Shown here: piece by piece, positions 36,749-48,951 of the stretch
Layout: each line of letters starts with the position of its first letter
Position numbering within the stretch: the stretch's first letter is position 1
Origin: Impatiens glandulifera
Taxonomy: Eukaryota; Streptophyta; Magnoliopsida; Ericales; Balsaminaceae
Assembly: GCF_907164915.1 (NCBI RefSeq)
Contig: NC_061864.1
Span: forward strand, 16,995,889 to 17,059,888
Reading direction: 5' to 3'
Length of the DNA: 64,000 nucleotides
Notes under the pieces: generated by a model
What the model was told of the DNA's origin: nothing
The model's input: only the letters and a program-made list of their open reading frames with translations
Databases searched by the model: none
Program-made: the position numbers and the translations under genes

Positions 36749-38616
36749 TTAACCAACTAGACAGTTTACTTTGGGAACATCGAAAGGGCTTGCGGTTCCA
36801 TGTGCATTGGCGCAGCTCGCAAATACCGTTTGCTTTACACTCTCCGAAGCAGTTATCTTGATATCATCTACTCTAATATTTCGGCATGGTGCTAATGGAC
36901 TACAATCTAAGTTTACTGCTTTTGCCATCATCGTTGTTCCCTTAAACCCTTTGAACGTTACATCACTTACTTTGACTTTCGAAGGCTACATAAAAAACGA
37001 ACAATCATGTTATGAATATATTACATAAAAGAAGGGGTTCTAAACTATATATATCAATAGAACTTACCTTTAAAGTCCAATAGTTTTGGTCGATGATGAT
37101 AGGGTTATATGAATCGATTAGCGTGATATCCTCGTACGTGATGTTTCTAGCATATCCGCTTCCAGCCTTTCATGATTTTTAGAACAACATTTTTAGACAA
37201 TGATCAAGACAAATAAGATACATTTAGTTTATTAACTTATAATGCACATACGCTAGTTGTTTTTATCCTAGCAGCCGTCAATGTTCCTCTAAATGTACAA
37301 TTTTTTACGTGTACATCTTCCACAATATCGACGTCACCAGGAGTTCCTCCTAAGCTACCAATGCTGAAATATATATAAAAAACAATTAATTAAAGAAAAA
37401 TAGTGTGAAAATAACGTAGAAAATTATGTTTCGAAAAATTGACCTTATTCCATGGCCTGGGCCGCAATTGATATTTTCTATGTTGATATTGGAGGTTCCA
37501 CCGCTCATCGCAATGCAATCATCACCTATATATGATAAATGATTGACTTAAACATGTAAGTCAAATTGTCGCAACATTTAACTACAATGTCACAAAAATT
37601 AACTCACCACATTGGATCTTGCTATCATGAATATGTATGTTTCTAGAACGCGGGATGTTAATACCGTCAGTGTTTTGACTATTTTTGGGCGAAGATATTT
37701 GAATGTTTGAGATAACCACCCCCACACATTTTAATATAATAAGGTGGACTCTTGGTGATCGGAGGAATGTTATTCCATTAATGGTCAAGTTTGTGCACTT
37801 TGAAAATACTAACAACTGTCATTTAATTTAGAGTTATTAGAAATTAAATTTTCTAGAAATTATTGACCGAAATTTATTTAGCAACTCACTGCTGGACGAT
37901 CGGAGGGAATCGGTTGTTTCCACCAATCGTTGAAAGTCGCCGAACCATCTAAGCTCCCGTTTCCATTGATAACTAACCCATTGACATGTTGGAAAGAAAT
38001 CCATCTACCCGAAATGATCTTGAGATTATTTTTGTTTGGTGAAACAATTTGGCCCAAAATCTATGGCATAATTATATAACAATTTACATAATTAGTAAAA
38101 AAAAACTATATAAGAAACAAAGTAAATTAAAGATTATAATAGTTTAATTACCGTAACGGTGACTAATGATGAACACGAGCCCTCAAATCGCACCATTTGC
38201 AATAAAAACTTCTTACCCGCAGGCACCACCATTGTTGGGTTTGGCCTCTTATCTTGGCACACCGTGTTCCATGTTTTCAGGAATGCCTTTTAATTTATAA
38301 GTAATTTTCCAATTACTCTATCAATTTCAATTAATATATTTGAGATAAAAAAATTTATAGCGAAAATTTGATTTACCTGAGTATCATCGGTTCTTCCATC
38401 TCCCACAGCTCCAAAATGAGTTACGTCAAATTTTGTTTGGGTTGTTAAATTACATTTTAACATGAATATGCATAATAGCATAATAATTTTACTTGGAAAT
38501 TCCTATGAAGAATAAAAAGAAATAAGAATTAGTGTTAGACTAATTAATTCATATAAACATAGACAAATTATATAAATGAGGAAAAAAAAAATCAATGAGA
38601 GTTAACTTATAACCAT
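36749..38616 (-). CDS. PG3: exopolygalacturonase-like (GH28, type B), 9 exons
   Basis: Coding exons, 5' to 3': 38616-38614 (ATG only), 38502-38377, 38286-38152, 38060-37890, 37815-37608, 37525-37444, 37363-37252, 37166-37068 and 36985-36749. All are GT-AG and the protein is 390 aa. A signal-like segment (PSKIIMLLCIFMLKC) is followed by FGAVGDGRTDDT. Catalytic motifs are complete: NTDGIN (Asp195), GDDC (216-217), CGPGHGIS (His239) and RIKT (274-277). Unlike type A, exon 8 is five codons shorter and ends IDQNYWTLK, so the family's IDQxYC cysteine is missing. Exon 2 has in-frame ATG codons, so a start inside exon 2 is a possible alternative to the mini-exon. A canonical TATA (TTATATAA, 38667-38674) lies about 50 bp upstream. 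Confidence 0.9.
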
Positions 38617-38666
38617 TCTAATACAAATATAGGCTGTAATGAAATTTTGCAAGGGAATGAACAAAC

Positions 38667-38674
38667 TTATATAA
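38667..38674 (-). promoter_or_regulatory. TATA box of PG3
   Basis: TTATATAA on the minus strand in 'cctttatataag'. PG4 (46692-46699) and PG5 (53847-53854) have TCATATAA at the same place. Confidence 0.6.
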
Positions 38675-38679
38675 AGGAG

Positions 38680-40992
38680 AAAGACTTGAATAATTAATTA
38701 TATATATAAGATAACTAACTGAAATCTCTCTAATAATATAATATTTGATTGTTTTGCAAAGATTATGTAATATCTATATAACCTATAATAACATGAAATT
38801 TAATTGTGCATTTAAGGTATATATATATAATTTGGATTAATTTTTTAAATGTTATGGATAGATATATGTAATTTCTATTCAAAATACATGTTATTTATAA
38901 GCTAATTTAATTATCATTAATGCATTGAAATAACATTAGATTTTACTAATAAAATAATAATGTGTACCATACCATAAAATAAGTAATTTGAATGAATACT
39001 TTTAGTTTTTTTTTTTTAATTTAAAATTATTAAGTTTTGGTCCACATCATTTATAAGGATTTCATTAAAACCATCTTATTATTCAAATTTTGACAATAAG
39101 ATTCAAAATATATATATAATTTTTTTTTAATTTGCAAGTGCATCAACAGTTTATTTCAATTTAATAAAAAAATATATTATTTAGTTAAATTTATTAAGAT
39201 TTAACATATATAGAAGTGTGGGTAAGATAATAGGTTAAGATGAAAAAAAAAAAAAATTATTTAATTATGTGTTCAAATCTTATTAAAAATATATTTTTAA
39301 CAATTAAAAAAAAAATTAATTAGGAGAACATTCTTTTCTCGTTTTTCTACTATAATTCACATATGACAATTTGGTGAAGAATGCACTTAATGTCCGATTC
39401 TACCTCTATGTTTTTTTTTAATATTATTTATGCTCTATTCAATTATTTTTCTTTTAATTTTCACGGCATACCATTAATTAAGAAGTGTTTGTTTGTGAGA
39501 AAATCACGGATAACTATAATTATAATAATTATAATAATTATAATAGTTCAAATCAAATATAACCCAATTAGGGGTAAACAATATAAGTTTGAGCCTTATG
39601 TTTTTATTTAATATATACATTATAATATACTATACTGAAAAGTTATATTATTATAAAAAAATTAAAACTGAAGTATAATTAATAAATATATGGTTGATAT
39701 TATATATAATTTTTTTATGAAGAGGTAAGAGTAGCTTAAGCTAAATAAAACTAAAAATGACATAATAAAAACAAAATTACAATCTAGAAAGGTAGAAAGG
39801 GTGAAAATAATTAAAGATCCAAATAAGTCACAAATTAACTAACACAAATATTCTTAAGAAAGACAATAAGATTTCAAATCGATTTCATATGTTCACTAAA
39901 CGAATCTAATGAAATGTTATAATAAAAATGTCATGTATGATACTCATTAATAGAATATGATCAATAAAAGCAGGTGATTTTTTTTCAGCAATCACATAAT
40001 GACTCAACAATTTAAGTTTATTATTTTTAGCATTTAAATTCAAATCTTCCAACAATCACCGAGACTTAGACATTACTTAGTGAAGAACGCGAGAAGATTG
40101 AGACGTGAAAGAAGACAATATGGTCAAAAGACAGATATGGAGACAACATAGGTTGAGATAGCTAGATTGTAGTTTTTATTCATTTTAATCTGTGTTTTGT
40201 AATGTGACTTGACTGCCATCCTTCAGAAACTTTTGAGTCTTTTGTTTGTTATCTTACAATCAAAATTAGGGTTTGTCTAGTTTTGATTATTGACCCATCC
40301 CACTTTTGAGCTTTTCAATGAAATTGTGTTAAACCGTTTTAAAAAAAAATGTAAATGAAAGTGAGAGGTTGAATTCAATTTCCATAAAGCAAATTCAACT
40401 AATACTAACCATAATATAGCAATCTCTTTTCATGCATTTAATTGTTGTACCTCAAAATTTATGTTTCTAATTCTCACATTTAATTTAATTATTTGTATGT
40501 ATAAATTATTTTTCTAAAAAATTGTATAAATGAAAATGACCATCTTCAAATAGTATTTATTTATGTTCAAGATTATAATTTATAATTATATATCATAAAA
40601 GTATGCTTGTGAATTGCATGCTAGCAATTGTTGAAATCTAGTATATTGCAGCAAAATATTTTATTTTTTTGCTAGGTATTGAACTCCTTTAGTTTGGTTG
40701 CTTTATATAATTCAGATAACAAGAAATCAAGTTTATGCTTACTTGAATATAGTATTTTGATTATTGTGGAACCCTAAATCAATATTTTGTCGAAGTTGTA
40801 TGCAATTTATAGTGTCAAAATAAGTTTCGGTCCTAATATCAAAATATCGTTCAAACTCTAGACTTATTTACCCAAAAAGAAGAAGATCAAATTAAATTAA
40901 AACTTGAGAATGATAATATATTATTTTGGGACACATTTAAGTGATCATAAGAGATTAAGAAACCTTAATTTGGTCCAATACACATGCACTAA
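38680..40992. other. AT-rich intergenic, no gene
   Basis: The part to about 39200 is the 5' flank shared with PG4 and PG5 (words such as 'ttggtccacatcatttata'). The rest is AT-rich with a short (TAATTA)n run near 39510-39545. No coding gene is supported. Confidence 0.5.
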
Positions 40993-41168
40993 CTAGTTAC
41001 TTGACTCATTTGTAAGACAATTTACTTTGGGAGTACACGAAATGCAGGTTGAGCTTCCGTGGGCATTGTTACAATTGGATGTCATTGGTTCCCATAAGTC
41101 ATTAGAAGGTTGTATCTTGATTACTTGATTTCGTCTACTGTAATGTTTTCTAACGGAGTTTCGGGATT
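40993..41168 (-). pseudogene. Old PG exon-9 relic
   Basis: Reading the minus strand gives ETPLENITVDEIK, a frame break, then SNCNNAHGSS...TPKVNCLTNESSN and a stop. This aligns with the PG C-terminus (PCRNIRVDDIKI ... CANAHGTASPFDVPKVNCLV). It is more diverged than any other copy in the cluster, so it is an older or different PG lineage. No other exon is recognisable nearby. Confidence 0.7.
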
Positions 41169-41572
41169 ACTTCTAGTCTTTTTATTTGTTTCTTATTAAA
41201 TGAAAAAATATTTTCATAAAATATCGCATCTCTTTATGTCACAATTTTATTTGTATCAATTTGATATAATATGTATCATTTTTTTTTTTTTATATTTGAA
41301 GGATATCCTACAAACAAGATATTCTACAAATATGCATTTGATTCCTCTATGTTCAAATTTTTATTTTTTAAGATTATTGTTAGACATATAACATAAACAT
41401 CCAAAAATTTGAGAATTTTATAATTAGCTTCATATTTATTTTTTGAAAAATGACTTATTGTCATTTAATTAAAATCTCAAAAGGAAAGAAAAGTACCAGA
41501 GTTTAGAAATTAGGACAAGACATTTGTCCTAATTTTGAAAACAAAAAATATCCTGAGAATTCAACAATGAAA

Positions 41573-43560
41573 TTACATAGCCAACACAAAATCAACACAA
41601 ATGAATATCAAGCAAAGTGAATATGCATTCACCAAATAAATGAGAGATCGACTCCTCATATTTGATACAAATGACACAACTTGTGTTAGAGTCTTAGAGA
41701 TTGTCATGAACCTGCTCAAGCGGTTCCTAGTCATCAATCTACCTCTATAAACCAACCAAAGTGTAATTTGATGTCGAGGTATGATCCTAAAAGACCACAC
41801 ACTCCGAGCCCACTCAACAATCTGTCCTCTAGAGCAACTACACTGCCATGCCAAATTGGAGTTAAACTTGTTATTAATCTCAACCTTCCATTCATGCGCG
41901 TCAACCTTATCAAGAAATGTTATGTTGTCAACAACCTCAAGGATTCTTGCCCCATCCGGAGTTAGTCTTAGAATATCATTGTATTGGCCTTCTTTAACAT
42001 CACACACAATTGGCATATGTTGTTATCTTCTTATTCTAATATTTCTATCTTCATATCTCGTGAGGAGAGGGTCTCCTTCAAACCATGAATCATACCAGAA
42101 TAAGGTGCCTCTACCATTGCCAAATCTTACTTATATAACAGTCCCGCACTTTATTTCAATTTTATTATCTTCTTTAAAGACCAAAGCATGTCCTCCTTCA
42201 GATTGCATGTCCAAATGCTTCTCTCAAATTTCAGAAATCTAGAATGAACTCATTTGACCCATAACGAATCTTCCTTCTTAACAATCGCCCAGAAGTGTTT
42301 GTAACTAAACACTTTGTTCCATTCAGTGCAATTTTTAATACAAGGCCACCTTCTTTCTTGGGCTTACAAACCTCCTCTTCCCATTTTACTTTCTTGCCTC
42401 CTCTCCCTTGAGTACCCCATATGAAATTTCTCATTAACTTATGAAGATTTATTATCACCATCTTAGGAATTAAAAGTTGTTGTGCCCATAAACCAAATTC
42501 TATCCATAATGACATTTGTAACCAATTCAATTCTTCCAGCTCTTCAAGGCCCAACCATTTATAGAGTTCTTGACCTTCTCAATGAGTAATCTGCAATGGA
42601 TTATTCTGAGTTGTTTAGACAATAGAGGAACTCCCAAATACCGAGTTACAGTTCGCCTTCTTTGATACCAAGAACATTAAAGATATTCTCCTTAATCACC
42701 TCATCAATGCCTCCATAAAAACAAGACTCTTTTCTTCATTAATGTATAGAACTGTGATACTTGAAACTGCCTTTGTATTTCCTTTATAGTATTCATGGAG
42801 TCCACATCGAAATGTGCTATAATAAATAGATCATCTGCAAAACAAATATGGGTAATTTTTTCGTCCAAAGAGAAAGGATGATAGATATATGGCTTACTCT
42901 TCAGTATCTCCTTGAAGATACAATTGAAGATTTCTATGATAATACAAAAATGTATAAGGAAAAGGGGTCCCCTTGTCTAACACCGTTTTCGCCTTTAAAG
43001 AATCCTTCATGAACACCATTCACGTTTACAATTAAATGGGTGGACGACACGCACTGCATAATCCACTCCACAAAAACATTTGGAAAGTCTGAAACAATAA
43101 AAAAATTCTTGAATATCATCCTATCTAATGGAATCAAATGCTTTTCTAATGTCAACTTTAATAGAAATTCTAAGTGTAATTTTCTTTCTACCATAACATT
43201 TTAAAACACCTTGCATAAGGAGAATATTATGAGAAATAAAACGACCAAGAATGAATGTTGACTGCCCATGACTTTAACGTTTTTAAACCTATTAGCTATG
43301 ATTTTAGAAATGATTTTGTAAACAACATTACAACAGAAAATATGACGAAAACACGTATCCTTTTAGGAGCAAATCCTTTAGGAATAAGAGTCAATATGAT
43401 CACATTCCACTGCTTTAACATTCTCTTGTTTAGAAAGAATTACGTATAGCACACCATTCGTCACATCTTTGCCCACAACATTCCAGTTACACTTGAAAAA
43501 AATTGTATTAAATCCATATGGGCCGAGACTTTTGTCCCCATTCATGTAGAAAACCGCCTG
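41573..43560 (-). pseudogene. LINE (non-LTR retrotransposon) reverse-transcriptase relic
   Basis: Pieces of an L1-type ORF2 run in order from 43.2 kb down to 41.6 kb on the minus strand. At 43194-42950: FPNVFVEWIMQCVSST...NGVHEGFFKGENGVRQGDPFS. At 42841-42830: FADD, the RT catalytic motif (FADDLFII). At 42470-42300: MRNFIWGTQGRGGKKVKWEEEVCKPKKEGGL. At 41830-41690: IIPRHQITLWLVYRGRLMTRNRLSR, the zf-RVT region. Stops and frame changes separate the pieces, so it is dead. No endonuclease part, 3' tail or target duplication was found. Confidence 0.85.
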
Positions 43561-43639
43561 CTTAACTTCCTAAATTAGCTTCATACTTGTTCAATATGAG
43601 ATGTGGAGTTTAATTTCTAGTTAAAAACTTCTATTCCAA

Positions 43640-44116
43640 TAGAAGTTACAAATGTTCCAACAAGAAGTGATAATGACCAAAAAATTTATTGGTTTATTTG
43701 ACTGTTACTTCGGTTAAATGTTTATGTTTTTTTTCCACATCCCTATGTTATTGTGAAATGTAAACACATGTTTTGGGTGAATAATTATTCATTCATTAAA
43801 AAGTTTGTATACCTAGAATTAACAAATTATGTCCGATTATAATTTCTAACTATTTTAACACTTCTTTCCTATTGATTTTTGACTGATGTGTGAATATTTT
43901 TTAATTTCATAAAAACAATTTTTTTTTTTGTTTTTGGCACTTCGGTTAAAATTTGTGTTTTTTTCCACAGCCCCATATTGTGAGAGGTAAACACATGTTT
44001 TTTTTGTTAAATAAATCTCAATTCATTACAAAGTTGTGTATACATGCATAGAATTAACAAACTATGTCCCATTATTATTTGTAACTATTTTAACACTTAT
44101 TGACTAATGTGATATT
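43640..44116. repeat. Two diverged copies of a ~250-bp unit
   Basis: The sequence 'cttcggttaaa.tt...tgttttttt.cacag.ccc.atattgtgag..gtaaacacatgtttt...gaattaacaaa.tatgtcc.attat' occurs at about 43700-43890 and 43935-44110, and again (interrupted) at 48195-48540 and in part at 57600-57665. It lies where the lost A-type PG gene would be expected. Confidence 0.7.
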
Positions 44117-44759
44117 AGAGTCGGTTTCTCTTTGAATATATAATCAATAAAGTAGAACTGCAATTCTCATTTAAGAAAATGATATAAATCTAATTAAAGA
44201 GATCACTATCCAAATTTAATCCAGATTAATTGGTAATGCATCTTGTGATATATATTTTTTATGTAAAAGTATTTACAAATATAATATTTGTGTTTTTTTT
44301 ATGTAAAAAATTTAATTTTCTGAAATGTAATGGAAGAGCTCCATGTGATAATTATAATGTCGCCAAAATTATCGTAATGAAATCCACAAGGGAATAAAGA
44401 TGGTCCAATATCTCATACCAATCGCCACAAATGAATTCTGTTATTATTTTTTGTACTGAAGTCGACTTTTTCTATAAAAACTAATTTAACTCAATATTAA
44501 CAGTAATACAACTCTAACAAAATAAATAGTTCACAACATATTGAAAGCAAATTCATTTTATTCCAAACTTAATTTTATTCAACTGGGATACATAATCAAA
44601 TCACAAATTATTTAAATAGATCAAGATCAAAACTCACATTTGTGTGTGGATTTTCTACAATCTATCCAACAAGAAAATGAAATATATATAGCTAGTTAGC
44701 TAGATCATAACTAAATAACTAAAATTAAGGTTACACAACTTTAATTCCGTCAATACAAG
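44117..44759. promoter_or_regulatory. Orphan A-type PG promoter and spacer
   Basis: Starting at 'attagagtcggtttctctttgaatatataatc' this matches the region just upstream of PG1 and PG2, including the TATA-like block and the following spacer, but no A-type coding exon remains beside it. The spacer runs on into the PG4 3' end. Confidence 0.65.
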
Positions 44760-46640
44760 TTAACTAACTAGACAGTTTACTTTGGGAACATCGAAAGGGC
44801 TTGCGGTTCCATGTGCGTTGGCGCAGCTCGCAAATACCGTTTGCTTTACACTCTCCGAAGCAGTTATCTTGATATCATCTACTCTAATATTTCGGCATGG
44901 TGCTAATGAACTACAATCTAAGTTTACTGCTTTTGCCATCATCGTTGTTCCCTTAAACCCTTTGAACGTGACATCACTTACTTTGACTTGCGAAGGCTAC
45001 ATAAAAAACCAATAATGAAGTTATGAATATATTAGACAAAAGAAGGGGTTCTCTATATATATATATATCAATAGAACTTAATTACCTCTCCAGTCCAATA
45101 GTGTTGGTCAATGATGATAGGGTTATATGAATCGATTAGCGTGATATCCTCGTATGTGATGTTTCTAGCATATCCGCTTCCACCCTTTCATGTTTTTTAG
45201 AACAGCATTTTTAGTCGACAAGATAAATTTAATTTATTAACTTATAACAGTGTACATACGCTCTTTGTTTTTATCCTAGCAGCCGTCAATGTCCCTCTGA
45301 ATGTACAGTTTTTTACGCGTACATGTTCTATAGTATCAAAGCCACCAGGAGTTCCTCCTAATCTACCAACACTGAAATATATACACAAAACAATTAATTA
45401 AAGAAAGAAAAATGAGTGAAAATAACATAGAAATTTATTTTTCGGAAAATCGACCTTATTCCATGGCCTGGGCCGCAATAGATATTTTCTATGGTTATAT
45501 TGGAGTTTCCACCCATCATGCCAATGCAATCATCACCTATAAATATGATATATAATTGATTGACTTAAACATGTAATTAAATCAAATCGTTGCAAAATTT
45601 AACTACAATATATCACATAAATTAACTCACCACATTGGATATTGCTATTATGAATATATACGTTTCTAGAACGGGCGATGTTGATACCGTCAGTGTTTTG
45701 ACTATTTTTGGGCGAAGATATTCGAATGTTTGAGATAACCACCCCCACACATTTTATTATAACAAGGTGGACTCTCGGTGATCGGAGGAATGTTAGCCCA
45801 TTAACGTTTAAGTTTGTGCACGCCGCAAATGTTAATATCTGTTGTTTAATTAAGAATTATTAGAAATTAAGTGTTCTAGAAATTATTGACCTGAAATTTA
45901 TTTAGCAACTCACCACTGGACGATCGGAGGGAATCGGTTGTTTCCACCAATCGTTGAAAGTCGCCGAACCATCTAAGCTCCCGTTTCCATTGATAACTAA
46001 CCCATTGACATATTGAAAAGAAATCCATCTACCCGAATTGATCTTGAGATTATTTTTGTTTGGTGAAACAATTTGACCCAAAATCTATGGCATAATTATA
46101 TAACAATTTACATAATTAGTAAACAAACTATATAAGAAACAAAGTAATTAAATTAAAGATTAATATAATAGTTTAATTACCGTAACGGTGACCAATGATG
46201 AACACGAGCCCACAAATTTCACCGTTTGCAATAAAAACTTCTTACCCGCAGGCACGACCATTGTTGGGTTTGGCCTCTTATCTTGGCACACCGTGTTCCA
46301 TGTTTTAAGGAATGCCTTTTAATTTATAAGTAATTTTCCAATTACTCTGTCAATTTCAATTAATATATTTTAGATATAAATTTTAATAGCGAAAATTTGA
46401 TTTACCTGAGTATCATCGGTTCTTCCATCTCCCACAGCTCCAAAATGAGTTACATCAAATTTTGTTTGGGTTGTTAAAATACATTTTAACATGAATATGC
46501 ATAATAACATAAAAATTTTACTAGAAAATTCCTACGAAGAATAAAAAGAAATAAGAATTAGTGTTGGACTAATTAATTCATATAAACATAGACAAATTAT
46601 ATAAATGAGGAAACAAAAAATCAATGAGTAAACTAACCAT
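44760..46640 (-). CDS. PG4: exopolygalacturonase-like (GH28, type B), 9 exons
   Basis: Coding exons, 5' to 3': 46640-46638 (ATG only), 46531-46406, 46315-46181, 46084-45914, 45838-45631, 45536-45455, 45371-45260, 45184-45086 and 44996-44760. All are GT-AG, giving 390 aa, and exon lengths are identical to PG3 and PG5. It keeps NTDGIN, GDDC, CGPGHGIS and RIKT. Exon 8 ends IDQHYWTGE, again without the family Cys. Exon 9 begins PSQVKVSDV where the others have SKVK. Compared with PG3 there is a small change near the histidine motif (ENIYCGPGHGI). A TATA-like TCATATAA lies about 55 bp upstream. Predicted secreted pectinase; expression unknown. Confidence 0.9.
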
Positions 46641-48190
46641 TCTAAATACAATTAAAGGCTGTAATGAAATTTTGCAAAGGAATGAACAAACTTATATGAA
46701 GGAGAAGACTTAAATAATTAATTACATATATAATTAAGATTACTAACTGTAATATATATATAATATTATTTGATTGTTTTTGCTAAGATTACATAATTAT
46801 GTAATATCTATATATAACCTATAATTAATAACATGAAACTTAATTGTGCTTAATTTGGATTACTTTTTTAAATGTTATGGATATATATATGTAATTTCTA
46901 TTAAGATTACATGTTATTTATCATTAAAGCATTGAAATAACTTTAGATTTTACTAATAAAATATTAATGTGTACATATCATAAAATATAATATAATAAGT
47001 AATTTTAATGAATACTTTTAGTTTTTTAATTTTAAAATTATTAAGTTTTTGTCCACATCATTTATAATGAATTTCATTAAAATCATCTTATTATTTAAAT
47101 TTTGATATTAATATATATATAAAATTTATTTGAGATAATAGAATGTCAGTCTTAGTAAGACCAGCAAACTCAGTAGTCCATTCTCTATGAAAACCTATAT
47201 AATAAAATAAATTATGTTATTTAGTTAAATTTACTAATTGTTTTAACATAAAAGATGAATAACATAGTGGTTTATGATGAAAAAAAAAATCATAGCATGC
47301 AATTAATAAAGAAAATAAAAAATAACATTTTAAAGTAAGAAAGACAAATATTTATTGGTTTGTAAAAAACATATAGTTGAATTGGATGATAACAATATAA
47401 GTTTGAGGCTTACTTTTTGATATATACAGTATATTAAAAATCATACTATTATAAAATAATTAAAACTTATAAAATATGAAGTATAATTAAATAAATATAA
47501 TAATGATATTATATATTTTTTTTATTTGTTAGAACTTGTGTGGGTAACCAATAACATCCCACCCTGATAAACTAATTAGTAAATTGAGAAAAAAAATCCA
47601 AACAATCAATTAGATAAAAAAAAAAAATAAGATTATTAACAATCAAAGGGAGATGATCAGTTATTTAGGGTCATGATAAGTAATGTGAGTAAGTTCTTTT
47701 TTGTTTAAATACGAGTACATTCTTATTGAAAACTTGGTTTTGCTGTCTAACTTGTTTGATGTTAAGTCTTTATTGATTTTTTTATCAATAAAAATTATTT
47801 ATTATATTATATTTTTTTCGAATTATATAATTAATAAACCCAAATATTATAATAGTTTTATTTTTACTTTTATGAATTCAAAGTTTAAATAAATATTATA
47901 ATAACTTAATAAATTAAAAAATTAAAAATTCATAAAACTAACTTCTTCTTTATTTTTTTATCATTAAAACCTCAAATAACCCAACATCAAAGAATCTCTA
48001 ATGTGAGAATGAATGTTTGTTTCTATCTAATTAAAGCATAATTGTATTTTGATGATATTTTTGGTACTGCAATTAATTACGAGTAATATTCTAATGTAAA
48101 TGAAATCTATTTAAATAAAGTAGAAAAGTGGATTACATATATAAGAGAATTTGTTGAAATCTTCTAAAATTGTTAGAATTTAAAATGTAA
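46641..48190. other. PG4 5' flank, AT-rich
   Basis: Homologous to the PG5 5' flank (53.8-55.17 kb), with shared words such as 'gggtaaccaataacatccca' at 47541 and 55060. No gene is supported. Confidence 0.55.
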
Positions 48191-48278
48191 ATTTTGTGGG
48201 TTTTTTTTCACGGTCCCATATTGTTGTGAGATGTAAACACATGTTTTTTTTTAATAATTCTCAATTCATTTTATGGCG

Positions 48279-48470
48279 TCTTCGATGTGATCATGGGACC
48301 ACTGAACCAAGGCCTGTGCCGCGAATTAAACGGCGTTGTCAAATAGCTTCTAGCTTTCTTCAAGCAAGAGTCCACAAGGAAAGCTCCCTCAACAGAAAGA
48401 TGGGACAGAGTCGCTTGAGCAGACGTGAAAGACAGGATGAATCAGACTTGAGATGCAACTGCCCCAATCA
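48279..48470. other. Unidentified insertion in the spacer repeat
   Basis: The spacer unit seen at 43935-44110 is interrupted here by about 190 bp of GC-richer sequence. Its right edge ('gaatcagactt...gatgcaactgccccaatcatgtg') resembles 57548-57601 ('gaatctgactt...acaactgttccaatcatgtg'), so it may be the remnant of the same insertion that is much longer at 55.7-57.6 kb. An open frame crosses it but shows no domain. Confidence 0.45.
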
Positions 48471-48544
48471 TGTGTATATATAGAATTATCAAACTATGTC
48501 TCATTATTATTTCTAACTATTTTAAACTTATTGACTAATGTGAG

Positions 48545-48879
48545 ATTAGAGTCGGTTTCTCTTTTAATATATAATCAATAGAGTAGAATTGCAATTTCTC
48601 ATTTAAGAAAATGATATCAATCTAATTAAAGAGCTCACTATCCAAATAGATAATAGGAAAATTATGTCGAGAATGGTTAATCCAGATTAATATGTAATGC
48701 ATCTTGTGGTATATCTTTTTTTTTATGTAAAAGTATTTACAAATATAATATTTGTGTTTTTTTTATGTAAAAATTCAATTTTATGAAATGTAATGGAAGA
48801 GCTCCATGTGATAATTAATTCTAATGTCGCCAAAATTATCCTTATAAGATTTAAAATTATATTGGTAAGTGAAATTCAT
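48545..48879. promoter_or_regulatory. Orphan A-type PG promoter and spacer (PG5 unit)
   Basis: Same block as 44117-44759, interrupted at 48879 by a GATAAG microsatellite and the foldback element, and resuming at 51524. Confidence 0.6.
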
Positions 48880-48951
48880 AAGGATAAGGATAAGGATAAG
48901 GATAAGGATAAGGATAAGGATAAGGATAAGGATAAGGATAAGGATAAGGAA
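48880..48951 (+). repeat. (GGATAA)12 microsatellite
   Basis: Twelve perfect hexamer copies, located exactly between the host flank 'gaaattcata' and the left end of the foldback-like element. Confidence 0.95.

Noticed and set aside
41573..42242. Protein gene on either strand at 41.6-42.2 kb
   Set aside because: The minus strand is a LINE zf-RVT relic with frame breaks. The plus-strand frames are its shadows.
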